Part shown: positions 36,001 through 48,639 of the stretch, in pieces
Position numbering within the stretch: position 1 is the stretch's first letter
How the letters are laid out: each line of letters starts with the position of its first letter
From: Limnomonas spitsbergensis
Taxonomy: Eukaryota; Chlorophyta; Chlorophyceae; Chlamydomonadales
Assembly: GCA_037349105.1 (NCBI GenBank)
Contig: JAYJMM010000116.1
Coordinates: 1,116,001 to 1,180,000 of the forward strand
Length of the DNA stretch: 64,000 nt
Reading direction: 5' to 3'
Position numbers and translations under genes: made by a program
The notes under the pieces: generated by a model
Database searches by the model: none
Told to the model about the DNA's origin: nothing
Seen by the model: the letters and a program-made list of their open reading frames with translations, nothing else

Positions 36001-39000
36001 GAAGGGGCAGGCAGGCAGGGCGTTAACACACACTTTCATACAGATTCCTTTGTCCACTTCACTTGCAATTCAATTACATTTCAATGCTTTCAATTCAATT
36101 CGATCCACTTTCACTTTCAATTCACTTTCATTCAACTCAACTCCAATTCACAGTTCCTCCTGCAAACACACACACCTCAAAGTGCCTGCGTTCACGAATA
36201 CGTCAATGGCTGTCTTTTGCTCTCCCACTCTGATCGGTCATCGATCCACTAACGCCGCCTCAGCCACCCATGCGCTGTTTCCTTGACCCTCACACCCTCC
36301 AGGTCCTAGCTTTGTTTCTCCCTTCCTTTCTGCCCGTTCATTTACCATATTCCCCACACATGCACTCTCAAGTTCTGCCTATCCACTCCCATGCATCTCC
36401 CTGCCCCCCTTTAATTACTCTTCCTATCTGTCTGCACCCTCCTCTTCCCTCCACTACCCTACACTTCCCACCTCTTTCCTCCACTTCCATCCCCTGCCAT
36501 CCAATTCTGCACCCTTCACTTCTATCAACTCACCACTTTCCCGTTGGGCGGATGCCTCACAGTGCCTTGCGTCAGGAAGTGAGGATCAGTCGGGAGATCG
36601 ATGCCCAGCTGCGCACAAAAAAGGGATCAGCGCCAAAAATAATGGTGACAGCGGAGGCGGGGAGCTGGCAGAAACGTGTGACAGCAGCTGCAGCCAAAAG
36701 GGGTGGGTCGAAGACAGCCTGGTCAAAAAGAGGACAGCAGCTGCCACAGATCTGGAGACAAATATCTCATCCTTGCTTAAAAGACATGAAAACAAAATGT
36801 TACGATAACACCATGCTGGCAGTCTGTGATTTTCGTCACGCCCCTGTCATTTATAAGCATATGATTCATTGGCCTTCACCCTGTAGCCAATCAAGCATCA
36901 CACCAGCCGCCAATGCTTGCCGCCAATAAAGAGCATTGGCCGCCAATGCTGGCCGCCAATGGAGAGCATTGGCCGCCAATGATGGCCGCCAATGGAGAGC
37001 ATTGGCCGCCAATGATGGCCGCCAATGGAGAGCATTGGCCGCCAATGATGGCCGCCATTGGAGAGCATTGGCCGCCAATGATGGCCGCCATGGAGAGCAT
37101 TGGCCGCCATTGCCCGCCAATGATGGCTGCCGTTCAGTGCTGTGCCAATTACAGTCCATACGGTGGCAGGATTGCGAAGCTGAGTTTCAGACACCGTAAT
37201 TTCGAGGCAAATTCAGCTACCTAGTGTCAGTAAGGGACCGTAATTACTGCCACAATCTCTGAATTACGGCACAATTGCACAGCACTGCCGTCCTTGCTCC
37301 CCAAAGCATCAGCTCTACGACTCCAACAATCCATGCAGCGCTAGCCTGTCTAAATCTCCCCCACAACCGCCTAGCCCCTCGGCACCAACGTGATGATGTA
37401 CGCCCAGCATCGCCCAACACCCTTGAGTAGGGGTGGCTGTACCTGTATACCGGTATGGGGTTAAAATGTACGAGTGTTTACCGTACATACGTGCATCGTA
37501 GATGTCCCCTAAACCGTATATCGGTATGAGGTTACCGTGTATGTCCCCTTTATAAGAGGGCCTCAACCTACCTCCTCCACGGCTGCCTTGCCCCTGGGAA
37601 CCAGAATGATAATGTACGCGCGGCCGTTGTCCACCGCGTCCGCCTGCGGCTCCGGCCGCCGCTCGTACACCTGAAGCATCGGGGCAGTGGCATTTTTTTT
37701 TTTTCGTGACTCAGCTACATGTCAGCTATACTCCGGCCTTTAGCAGTTTTAGGCCAGTCCAGGTTTGGTCCCCATCGGGCCTTGGGCGGCGGCGGGGCAG
37801 CCTGCCAAAGGTAGACACGTATCGGGGGAAGAAATACTGGCCCGTGGGATGGGGAACAATACTAGGAAATTGGGGTGTCCGGATGATCAAGAGGGAACAG
37901 GCTGGCTCACACTTGTGTGCAACACTCCGTGTGGAGGGGGCACAGCCCCTGGGGCACTGAAAGCTGTCGTAGTTCACGCCTTCAGGTTTTTTGGGAGGAT
38001 GGGTAGGCTGTACCAGTTAGTGAGACCTAACTGAGATCAGCGGCTAGAGGAGATCAGGAGATCAGGAGAGCACCTGATGCATGGGTTCAGCAGTAGGGAG
38101 CCCAAACTGAGAGCAGCGGCATGAGAGGAGAGCCCTTTGTTTATTTGTGGTGCTTCAGCAAAACATCAGCTATACCACGGCCTACGGCCGAGGGGGCTTG
38201 GTACCGCAAGCCCTGTTGGCAGAGCCAACGCCTGTAGGCCCCTCAAGGTTGGTTCCCAATGAGCTTGGTAGTGGCGGCACGATGCCCCCTTAAGATGGCC
38301 TGGTGAACTCCGAGATCAACACTGGTATTTGCCCAGGAGCTCTCTGCCCATGCGATGCTGACAAGACAGCAGAAAGCTGTTTGATAGCCCAAGCATATGC
38401 AGAAATCTGCCAATCTGCCAAATCGATCTCACGTCCACATTGAAGCCCTCCCTTGCGAGGTACATCGCCGCAGTGCTGCCAGCAGGCCCAGCGCCCACGA
38501 CCACTGCTTTCTTGCCGACGTACATGATTATCCTGGTATCAGTGGTTTCGATCAGGGTGTCCTCACTGCATGGGACGAGAGAACGGTTGTGCGAGGGGGA
38601 CATGCTTGAGAAGGTGAGGTGACCTAAATGTGTGGATTGAGGGGGGGAAGTTGGGAAGGCTGGGGGGTGGGGTGTCTGGAATGGTGTGCCAGAGGGTATG
38701 CGAAGTTCCTAGAGTAATAGCGATGCAGCATGTTGTTCTGTGCTCAGATCTGGAGAGGATCCATGCATAGTGGCATGTATGGCACCATGAGTCCATGGCA
38801 GCATGGATGGCATGGAAGGGGTGTCGGGAGGGTCGCTGCCTGTCCTTGTACCTTGCTCGGATGGGGACAGCCTGAGCAGTAGCTGCGGCAGGTGCGGAGG
38901 GGTGAGACAGCCTCCATGCTGATCCAAGTCGGCAACAGGGGCCGAGGGCGTTTCGGAGGGCAACGGCTGGGAGCGTCCGGACGGTGGCGTTGAACCGCGC

Positions 39001-39063
39001 GGCTGGGAGGTACGTCAGGGAAACTGACGCGCTACGCGCACGGTGTATTAGACCCAGCTTCAT
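12085..39063 (-). CDS. FAD-dependent monooxygenase, kynurenine-3-monooxygenase-like
   Basis: Fifteen exons on the minus strand join in phase: 39063-38852, 38565-38433, 37670-37572, 36608-36534, 35990-35844, 34920-34841, 34400-34295, 30971-30886, 30177-30145, 29625-29514, 28471-28376, 27383-27309, 26636-26542, 12812-12748 and 12263-12085. The CDS is 1593 nt, giving 530 residues. Order: an Arg/Ala/Ser-rich targeting-like N-terminus (about 70 residues); the Rossmann FAD motif GAGPAG; YERRPEP; the DG motif LLVGADGAA; the GD motif VILGDAAHA then VTPVFGQGANSSIESG; an RKGPFDPDF segment; and a hydrophobic C-terminal helix with AAVLVAAILVAVV, a likely membrane anchor. Such enzymes use NAD(P)H, FAD and O2 to hydroxylate aromatic substrates. 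The substrate here is unknown. The closest family I can name is the KMO-like plant and algal oxidoreductases. The gene is 26,979 bp. Intron 13 alone is 13,729 bp. Donors are all GT and acceptors all AG. It shares a 222-bp divergent promoter region with EYA. Confidence 0.9.
12911..13080 (+). repeat. Dispersed CAGCTACA/GGCCTACGG element, copy 4
   Basis: Plus-strand copy with two head units (CAGCTACAATTCAGCTACAT), GGCGCATGGCCG, CCCTGCTGCTAGGGCCGCCG and a GTAGGCCGGTCATGG block. It sits in intron 13 of the monooxygenase gene, antisense to it. Confidence 0.6.
13318..26310 (-). repeat. 13-kb intronic array of about 333 39-bp units
   Basis: The plus-strand unit is GACTAACGAATCAGGCCTGG followed by GCAAGGGCAGAGGCAAAGA. 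On the transcribed minus strand each unit reads TCTCTTTGCCTCTGCCC, TTGCCCAG, then GCCTGATTCGTTAG, so each carries a pyrimidine-rich tract and CAG like a 3' splice site. Variation is confined to a few sites (CAAGGG/TAAAGG, GCCTGG/TCCTGG, CTAAC/CGAAC, GCAAAG/GTAGAG). A 3-base insertion near 19285 and a 1-base insertion near 21939 break the period. The array fills about 95 percent of monooxygenase intron 13. Because 39 is divisible by three, long open frames appear on both strands. They are not counted as genes. Confidence 0.93.
26679..26850 (-). repeat. Two decayed copies of monooxygenase exon 13 acceptor side
   Basis: The 5' two thirds of exon 13 (AKGDLEALPALFDSLRKPD) and its acceptor recur upstream in transcript order. 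One copy is at offset 109 bp (26691) and one at 110 bp (26801). The first copy reads as a changed version with LEVLPGLFNSLRKPD. The second keeps only the middle (AGLFDSLSSQ-like). The flanking acceptors are altered. Confidence 0.75.
27099..27308 (-). repeat. Five copies of monooxygenase exon 12 end plus donor
   Basis: Exon 12 ends GGGAGAGGCCCTCCAGCAG with donor GTGAGCCTGGGCAGG. Five further copies of this block follow in the intron with donors near 27263, 27225, 27185, 27144 and 27101. The unit length is about 38-46 bp. Donor variants are GTGAGC, GTGAGG, GTCAGT and GTGATA. The real donor is taken as the first, at 27308, because exon 13 then joins in phase. Confidence 0.82.
27384..27725 (+). 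repeat. Degenerate GGCCTAGGGTT/GGGTTCAGG repeats in intron 11
   Basis: Imperfect repeats of GGGTTCAGGCC(T/A)AGGG and GATTTGTGGCAA(C/A)GGC occur with about 60-110 bp spacing. A short TAGGGTTTAGGGTTAAGG stretch near 27700 looks telomere-like but is isolated. Confidence 0.5.
28475..28660. repeat. G-rich repeats with a partial exon 11 copy
   Basis: Two imperfect units with GTAGG(T/C)GGCAGAAGGGG and (A)GAGCGGAAGC precede exon 11 in transcript order. Near 28607-28625 the plus strand has CAGCCCGGCTGCGAGCAC, resembling the inside of exon 11 (GAGCCCAGCTGCGAGCAT). Confidence 0.5.
28885..29000 (-). repeat. Dispersed CAGCTACA/GGCCTACGG element, copy 5
   Basis: Minus-strand body copy with CTGGTGCGACAAGCC, TTGCCTGGGCCACTGAC, GGTTTGGTCCAAAGTGGC and CCAGTGGTGGCC blocks. 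It is intronic in the monooxygenase gene. Confidence 0.5.
29085..29310 (-). repeat. Dispersed CAGCTACA/GGCCTACGG element, copy 6
   Basis: Minus-strand copy with AGCATGCTCTGCTGCC, TGGGCCCCTCGCCGTAGGC and TGGTCAAGGTTTG blocks near 29200-29260. TTCAGCTAC and AGCTATAC head-like units occur near 29090-29125. It may be two truncated copies. Confidence 0.45.
30200..30530. repeat. GATCAGC/GGGGAAATCAGG repeats upstream of exon 9
   Basis: About eight imperfect units of (C/G)ATCAGCT(A/C)(A)GGAGGGG and GAAATCAGGG lie on the acceptor side of the 33-nt exon 9. Exon copies are not obvious in them. Confidence 0.5.
30783..30829 (+). repeat. GA microsatellite
   Basis: A (GA)n tract with GGGA and GATA interruptions lies in intron 8 of the monooxygenase gene. 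Confidence 0.8.
30935..33345 (-). repeat. 78-bp array of about 30 exon-8 acceptor copies
   Basis: On the minus strand the unit reads CAATCTCTTCCTGCAG (or CTCCACACAG), then CCTCCTGAGTTCCGCACC, AACCCCGGATCCACGC, then TGTGCCAGAAGTCCTGAACC. The first part is identical to the 3' splice site and first 34 coding bases of exon 8 (PPEFRTNPGST). The real exon (30971-30886) is the last unit in transcript order, the only one continuing into LHLWSAKDEPF and a GTGCGT donor. The copies are nearly identical, so the array is young. A block of 13 units (1014 bp) is itself duplicated. It lies in intron 7. Confidence 0.93.
34130..34255 (-). repeat. Dispersed CAGCTACA/GGCCTACGG element, copy 7
   Basis: Minus-strand body copy with TTGGTGCCCCTAGCC, TTGTTGCTTGGGCCACC, GTAGGACGGTCATGGTTTG and GCCCGGTGGTGGC blocks. 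It is in intron 7 of the monooxygenase gene. Confidence 0.5.
34401..34470 (-). repeat. Decayed copy of monooxygenase exon 7 acceptor side
   Basis: The acceptor TTGTAG and exon start TGATGTGAGGGCAGCACTC recur 56 bp upstream in transcript order as TTGCAG and TGATGTGAGGGTGGCCCTC. The downstream copy is chosen as real because it continues into AHIPGFTVDV and joins exon 6 in phase. Confidence 0.7.
34600..34840 (-). repeat. 27-30-bp array starting at monooxygenase exon 6 donor
   Basis: From the exon 6 end (GCGGCCAG, donor GTGCGCATGGGGCGGG) about eight units of GGTGGCCAGGG(T)TGCATGG and GGCGGGTGGCATGGG follow. The first unit overlaps the donor, so the array appears to have started from it. Many spurious open frames arise here. 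Confidence 0.75.
34945..35115 (+). repeat. 87-bp tandem repeat next to exon 6 acceptor
   Basis: Two full and one partial copies of a unit starting GTCAGCAGAGGACAGAAGG and including GGGGCGTGAGGGGACGTCAG lie directly upstream of exon 6 in transcript order. The first bases match the acceptor-proximal sequence of exon 6's intron. Confidence 0.65.
35480..35843 (-). repeat. About 120-bp repeats from monooxygenase exon 5 donor
   Basis: The plus-strand block CACCTGCCAGGCTGCATGAG and its variants recur three times. They resemble the exon 5 end read on the plus strand (CACCTCCTTGGCTGCAAGAT, where CAC is the donor). Each is followed by GTTGGACA and a CTCTCTTG(TGTCCCC) block. They are read as decayed donor-side copies. 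Confidence 0.55.
36905..37135 (+). repeat. 33-bp GCATTGGCCGCCAATG array
   Basis: About seven units of GAGCATTGGCCGCCAATGAT plus GGCCGCCAATG(GA) lie in intron 3 of the monooxygenase gene. Each unit contains the near-palindrome CATTGGCCGCCAATG. No exon similarity was found. Confidence 0.8.
37705..37810 (+). repeat. Dispersed CAGCTACA/GGCCTACGG element, copy 8
   Basis: Plus-strand copy with CAGCTACATGTCAGCTATAC at its head, then TTTAGGCCAGTCCAGGTTTG and GTCCCCATCGGGCC, ending GGCAGCCTGCCAAA. The middle CTGCTGCTTGGGCC block is missing. It is in intron 2 of the monooxygenase gene. Confidence 0.5.
38160..38300 (+). repeat. Dispersed CAGCTACA/GGCCTACGG element, copy 9
   Basis: Plus-strand copy with CATCAGCTATACCACGGCCT, then ACGGCCGAGGGGGCTTGGTA, CCGCAAGCCCTGTTGGC, GTAGGCCCCTCAAGGTTGG and GCTTGGTAGTGGCGGC. 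It is in intron 2 of the monooxygenase gene. Confidence 0.6.
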
Positions 39064-39285
39064 GGTTCAAATATCTCGGATGTTTTCTCGGTACACCTGG
39101 GGATCACACTGATAATCGGCTCATACCCGCGAACTGTTCGACCGTTGGGCAGTGAAATGCACCGAACGCCAGGTCCACACCCTAGCGACTGACATTGGAC
39201 ACCCCCCCGGCCTCGAAGTGACTAATCCCAGCATTCGAGGAGTAACAATTGCTTTGGCAGCACGTCAGGTGACGTGAGTGTATCG
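39064..39285. promoter_or_regulatory. Putative bidirectional promoter, monooxygenase/EYA
   Basis: Only 222 bp separate the proposed ATGs of the minus-strand monooxygenase (39063) and the plus-strand EYA homologue (39286). The segment must hold at least the 5' leader of each unless one has an upstream exon. No TATA box is evident. A GTGACGTGAG sequence near 39269 resembles a cAMP-response or bZIP core, but this is only suggestive. Confidence 0.4.
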
Positions 39286-42200
39286 ATGCAGGACGGCCCT
39301 CCCATGGGAACGCCCTGGCGCCCTGCGATTGATCCATGGAGCGTCGATTTAAAGCCATCCTCAGGCCCTCAGCAAGCCCATGCAACCGCAACATGCGCTC
39401 CATCGGCCATAGCCCCACAGCCGCAGCAAAGCGCCCACCCCATGCATGCCGGTGCAGCCGTGCAGCATGCCGCCGCATGGGCATCGCCCACTAGCGCCGC
39501 CCATGCGAGCTACACCCTGCCCTGGGCTCCTGATCATCTGCAAGGTTATAATCCACAGCAACAGGCCTGGGCAGGCAATCGTGACACGCATTCTGGGGGG
39601 CATGGTCAACCACCGCACAGCGTCCAGGGTGAAGAATCTTGGCCAGCATGGGGCACCGCAGCAGCACACCCACAGCAAAGCATTCAGGGTGGTTCATCTG
39701 TGCCTGGATGGGGAACTTCAGCACCTCATCTGCATCAGAGACCGCTTGACCAGCCTCCCACTGAGCAGTACAGCAATGCTCCGATCTATGCCTCGCCTGC
39801 TGGGCAGTACAGCTCAGTCCCTATGTACGCTCCACCTGCTGGGCAGTACAGCTCAGCCCCAATGTATGCCCCACCTGCTGGGCAGTACAACTCGGACCCG
39901 ATGTACGCCCCATCTGCTGGGCAGTACAGCTCTGCCCCGGTGTACGCCCCACCCGCCCCTCCCTGGAATCTAGGGCATCCATACTGCTACCCCAGCCATC
40001 CAGTCAGCAGCAGCCACGCAACAGCCAACCAGGGCAGCCTGCCTGCACAGCTTTCCTCGCAGCACCTGCTGCAGCCTCAGCAGTCATGGGCACCAGCCGC
40101 CTATGGCGCACCCCCTGCCGCCGTCTATGGCCACCCGCCACACCCTCCCTTGCCACAGGCGCATCCAGAACAGCTGCCTCCGGGGCACCAGAGGGGGGGT
40201 CTATCACCTCTGAATGTGCCCGGGCATGGATGGCGAGGTGGCCATGCGCCCATGGCCGGCCATCCTCTTGCCACTTCATCCCCCCAGAACCCTCAGAAAC
40301 CGGATCTAGATCCAGGCGGCCCGAGCGCCGATGAGTACGACCCCTGGAAGGACTCAGGTTCGATCCCTGCCGAACCGCTTCATGCTGCGCTTGTTCCCCA
40401 AAATGAAACCAGCAACGCTGGTCACATGCAACAGCAGACGTGTTCGGCAGTGCCAGCTGCCGGTCCACACGCCGGGCCTACCCACGGCGGTAGCGGCAGC
40501 GCATCTGGGGCACCACCGGCCGCCAAGCGGATGCGGCCCGCAGTGGAGCCAGCGCTAATGCCTGCAAGTCGGAAGGCAGTGTTCGTGTGGGTGGGTACAT
40601 GAACTACTTAGCCCTTGGCCTCAAGCCAGTAGCCTCAACCCTGAACCCTGTGCCCATGACTGGTGAGCCCTGAACATTGGCTTGTGCCACGAGATGCCGT
40701 GTACCTGTACATTTGAAGGTGGTTCAGCTACAACTCAGCTACAACTCAGCTGCATCAAGGCCTACGGCTGCGCCGAGGGGGGGGGGGGCTTTAGTAGCAA
40801 GCCCTGCTGCTTGGGCCGCCGGCAGTAGGCCGGATTAGGTTTGGTCCCCATCAGCCCAGGGATTTGGTTGCCCAGCAGGCTGTCAAACGCGTTCTGGTGT
40901 GCTCTTCACGAAAAATGGCTGTATTGCCATGTGAAGCTAGGGGGCTGAGGCGAATGATTGCCTTCTCTCTGTTTTGACGCCAAAGCCAAATGCTTTGACA
41001 ACAGCATGGGGCCTGTCTGACGTGTCCTTCCTACTGGTCATGAGCATGATCTTTTCCTCAACCCCTGTCTATTTGGATGCCAGAGTGAAGGCCTGTTATG
41101 TCCCTCTTGACAGGACCATGATGAGATCCTCCTCATCTTGAACTTGCTCCTAAACCGAAAGTTTCCCAGAGCAACATGCTTTGACAACAGCGCCCTGCCT
41201 GCCTGAAATGTCCCCCCTTCAGGACCTCGATGAGATCCTTATCATCTTCAACTCACTCCTAAACAGAATGGTCCCCAGAGCGATATGCGCTGACCACAGC
41301 GCCCTGCCTGCCTGAAATGTCCCCCCTTCAGGATCTCGATGAAATCGTCCTCATCTTGAACTTGTTCCTACACCGAAAGTTCCCCAGAGTAACGTGCTTT
41401 GACAACAGCGCCCTGCCTGCTTGATGTGCCTCGCCTACAGGATCTGGACGAAACCCTCATCATCTTCAATTCGCTCCTCAACGGGAAGTTCTTGCTGCCG
41501 GGGGGCGGGCAGGAAGAAAGGGAGTTTGGGACAAGGTAGGTGACCCAGGCTGCCACAGCGGGACATCTCACGTTCATGGCTGGCGCAAGGCAGGCCGGCA
41601 CTGCAAGAGACCTGCCACACATGGCCGCTCATTGGGCACCCGCTGTTTATTTTTTTGTGCTTCCGCTGCAATTTAGCTACAATCCGTTCTACGGCCACAG
41701 GGGGGCTGGTGAACCAAAGCTCTGCTGCTTAATCCACCGCCGTTTTTTTGTGCTACAAATTCAGCTACAATTCGGCCGCTTTTGTTTGCTACAATTTAGC
41801 TGCAATTGAGCTACAATCCGTACTACGGCTGTGGGAGGGCTGATGATCCAAGATCTGCTGCGTAGGCCACTGGCAGTAGGCCTGTAAAGGCTTCCCTGTG
41901 GTCTGCCAAGCGTGGGCCAGTGCACACTAAAAACAGCTTAAATGGGACTGCAATTTCCCCATCGCAGTGCCATGGCTTTCAGGCAGTACAATGCTGCAAT
42001 GATCGGTAGGAGACCTCGATATTTTTGTTACTTATATTTTTCTGAACCATAAAACCTGAACATTGAACCATCAGGGCTGCCGCAGCCTGGGCTGACGTGC
42101 TATTTGATGTGCTGGACAACAGCTTCCGCTTCCCAGCCGTTGAGGATACGGACCCAATGCATCTAGGCGACGTTCTGCGGGCCGACAATGAGCCGCAGCG

Positions 42201-43783
42201 GCACGCACGAGGAGCTACGGGGTGGCAGGGCCATCTTGAACAGGGGAGCGAAAGAGACGGGCCTGCCAGCACAGGGTCAGGCGAGCAGGTCTGCAGTGTG
42301 GAGCAGGGCGGGAGCACTTCCAGGGACGGGGCAGAGCCGCAGCCACAGCAGGGAGGGAGAACATCCAGGGGTGGGGCAGCGCCACAGCTACAGCAGGCAG
42401 GGAGCGCCTCCTGGGGTGGAGCAGTTTCGAAGCTGGATGACAGTGTTGACAACGGGCATGAGCGGCCTGGCGTGGCGCCACGGGAGAGCCTCCCCAGCAG
42501 CAGTGCGGGGGCAAGCGGGCTGGGACGCGATCAGGTGGACGTTTTCAGAGCGGGGCGGGACCTGTATGTTGAGGGCCTGCCTGCTCTCCGGGCCCGGCTC
42601 TCTGCTGGGAACCTGACCAGGATGGACGAGAGCTGGCGGAAGCTGGAGGAGCTGACTGGAAGCTGGGCCAGCATGGCTGCAGGTCTGCTTCGGAGCACGG
42701 CGCTGCGTGGCCTGCCTTTGAGGGAGGATGGAGTGGAATGGGACGTCAGGCATTGCATTGTCTCCCGAGGTAATGGAGCAATATTGAATGACTTCACAAA
42801 CAAAATATGCTGCATGCTGATGGAAGGATGGGGTTCGGAATTGGGGTTCTGGTACTGCATCATCTCCCGCAGTATTCGTCATGGTAAACGTTAAATTTCT
42901 AGTGGGGAAACCGAATTTCTTTCAGACGAAAATGTATACTTGTAGTATCACGGACTGTCATGAGATGCAAAAAAGTGCATGCTCATGAATGCTAGATTGC
43001 TCACTATATCGTGGCTCCAGGTTTCTGTGCACTGAACAAATGCCTGCTGCTGCTACTCCTGCTATGCTCTCAGGCCAGCTTCTCGCCACCCTGGCGAAGT
43101 TGATGCTGTTCGGCTTCAGCGACTCGGTATCATGGCAGGATGTCTACAGTGCCAGCAAGGACACCAAGCTGGCTTGCTTCCAGAGGATTGCGCAATCGTG
43201 AGTTGAAGCCGCATGCTATGCCCTTGTCGCAACATGATGAGTCAAAGCAGATCACTCAACACATTTCACTGACTGAAGAGGAGCCTAGGGCCAAAGGCTG
43301 GCGTCACCGTGTCATTGCACCCTCCCACTAGATTTGTTGAAAGATATTCCAGGCCCCCCCTCAAAGCAGGCATTATTTCTTCCTTATAAAATCCATGTGT
43401 ATTTGAAGTGCCATGTGATGTATGGCTTGTGCGGTTGCATTCCGTGATCACCCCTCTGGCTAATGGTCATACTTTTCCCCAAGCACAGCCACGGTCCTGA
43501 CTGCCGCTTTGTGGCAGCTGGAGATGCCCCCGAGGAGCTGAGAGCAGCAGATAGCATGGGCTGGGCATTCCTCAAGATAGACCCCAAGCCAACCTCTGTA
43601 GTTGGAGCCATCGCAAGTGGCCAGGTTGAACACACGGCACCCGTCGCTGCTGGTTATAGTGTGCCCTCGAGTGGTTTCAAGCAGGCAGCGGGCATGGATC
43701 TGGGTGACTGGGCAGAACGCGGATGCTCGATACATGAGTTGGATGCTGGTAGGCTTTTAAGCCTCCTTAAGCATGCCATGTAA
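39286..43783 (+). CDS. EYA: Eyes-absent (EYA) homologue, HAD-family phosphatase
   Basis: Five exons join in phase: 39286-40590, 41441-41535, 42075-42769, 43074-43197 and 43489-43783, giving 837 residues. Residues 1-430 are P, Q, S, H and Y rich with about five tandem 13-residue units of the YAPPAGQYSSAPM type. The C-terminal EYA domain begins VFVW/DLDETLIIFNSLL across the exon 1-2 junction, with the HAD nucleophile motif DLDET. Next come WADVLFDVLDNSF and FPAVEDTDP, a long G/Q/S-rich insertion of about 110 residues, RMDESWRKLEELTGSW, SRGQLLATLAKLMLFG, SASKDTKLACFQRI (motif III lysine) and AAGDAPEE (motif IV aspartate). EYA proteins are protein tyrosine phosphatases and, in animals, transcription coactivators. 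ATG 39286 is the first ATG in the open frame, though an upstream exon cannot be excluded. The intron before exon 2 contains three decayed copies of that exon. Confidence 0.9.
40720..40905 (+). repeat. Dispersed CAGCTACA/GGCCTACGG element, copy 10
   Basis: The best-preserved plus-strand copy. It has three head units (TTCAGCTACAACTCAGCTAC and CAGCTGCAT), AAGGCCTACGGCTGCGCCGA, AGCAAGCCCTGCTGCTTGGG, CCGCCGGCAGTAGGCCGG, TTAGGTTTGGTCCCCATCAG and CAGCAGGCTGTCAAA. It lies in intron 1 of EYA, sense orientation. Confidence 0.65.
41080..41400 (+). repeat. Three copies of EYA catalytic exon at exact 109-bp spacing
   Basis: Pseudo-exon starts lie at 41114, 41223 and 41332. The real exon 2 starts at 41441, so the period is 109 bp three times running. 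The copies begin after CAG and would read DHDEILLILN, DLDEILIIFN and DLDEIVLILN against the real DLDETLIIFN. All three replace the motif threonine by isoleucine and lose the sequence after the shared 45 or so bases. The stretch GACAACAGCGCCCTGCCTGC and a pyrimidine-rich tract precede each acceptor. Confidence 0.92.
41650..41935 (+). repeat. Dispersed CAGCTACA/GGCCTACGG elements, copies 11-12
   Basis: Two plus-strand copies stand in tandem. One (41650-41740) has AATTTAGCTACAATCCG, TTCTACGGCCACAGGGGGGC and GCTCTGCTGCTTAATCC. The other (41755-41935) has four head-like units, TACTACGGCTGTGGG, ATCTGCTGCGTAGGCC and GGCAGTAGGCCTGTAAAGG. They are in intron 2 of EYA. Confidence 0.55.
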
Positions 43784-43899
43784 GTGATATCGTATGGTGT
43801 ATTATGCACATTTTGATACCAGGAATGACTTATAAAATGCATAATAGCATCCACCTGAGGATGGCTTGCTGGACCCTGTGCTAAGCAGTAAGCATTATA

Positions 43900-43904
43900 T
43901 GTAA
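43900..43904 (+). terminator. Candidate TGTAA polyadenylation signal for EYA
   Basis: TGTAA, the usual green-algal poly(A) signal, lies 117 bp after the EYA stop codon. No experimental 3' end is available. Confidence 0.4.
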
Positions 43905-44594
43905 TAATCACGATTCATATGCTGTTTCTGATTGTACAATCTGCCACGATTCCCTACATTTTGCATCAATTCAAAAGTCTGAATGCCTTGGCAGTCATGC
44001 TGCAACATTCACTGGCCTGGATTGTTCTAGAAGCATGCCTAGAAGTCAACCGCAGTTAAATCAGGAGTTGGCCAGGTGCCTCATCCAGGTAAAACGTTAG
44101 CATGCTTGATCTGCATGCCTCTTTTTGGTATGCTTGCTTTAATACCGTTAGTCAAGAACAAGTCATATGAAAAGGTCCTGTCTGTGGCCACTCTAAAATC
44201 ACGTGCCGCCGTTGGGAAATGGGATCAGGTCATCAGGTACTGCACAAGGACATGACCGCATTCGAGCACCGGCACTTGTCGCGCATAGTCCTACAGAAGG
44301 TGCTTGTGGGATTGCACTTATGGCGTGATTTCGGGGCCGCATGAGGGTCCTGCATCGCCAGAGTCACGCTCGAAAACCGCCTGCAGGCCACCTGTCGCAG
44401 GCCAGGTATCTTCAGGGTTGAAATAACCACCGTTCACTGTTATGTCCCGTACGGTCATCTAAAACCCATCAGGAACATTCCTACACACACCCCTCAGACT
44501 GGATCGCTCATTCTGTATACCCAGCAGGCCCCTTTCTGTTTGCTTTAGATCAAATCGGAATCATCTCTGTCTCGTCCACAGGCAATCATCAAAG

Positions 44595-48308
<3,714 letters not shown>

Positions 48309-48639
48309 ATGTCTGGTCAAGATATCCTCGAGCTCCGACGAAGACGCCGGCTGGAAAGCCGGGTGCAGCACATGGTTTGAATTGATGCAGACACATGATG
48401 GCATGCTTGTCATTCAAATTGTAGTAGCTGCAGTCTGTGATTGATATTGAGGGCTGCTACCCATAGAATTGGTTTTAGATCCTGGTCAAGGTAAAGATCC
48501 ACCAGGTTGTATAAATTGTGCGAATTGCGCTAATTCTGCGCTGGCTGTGTGCTGTGGAAGAAATTGCTCCTGAGGATGGTTTGCACGGCGGTCATTACAA
48601 GACTCCTGCGCCTAGCATGGAATTGTGACATAATAAACA
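48309..48639. other. 3' flank of enolase, no gene
   Basis: Contains the enolase 3' UTR. No clear TGTAA signal is seen. No open frame is supported. Confidence 0.5.

Noticed and set aside
39274..39285. GTG start at 39274 for EYA
   Set aside because: A eukaryotic gene should start at ATG. The first in-frame ATG is 39286.
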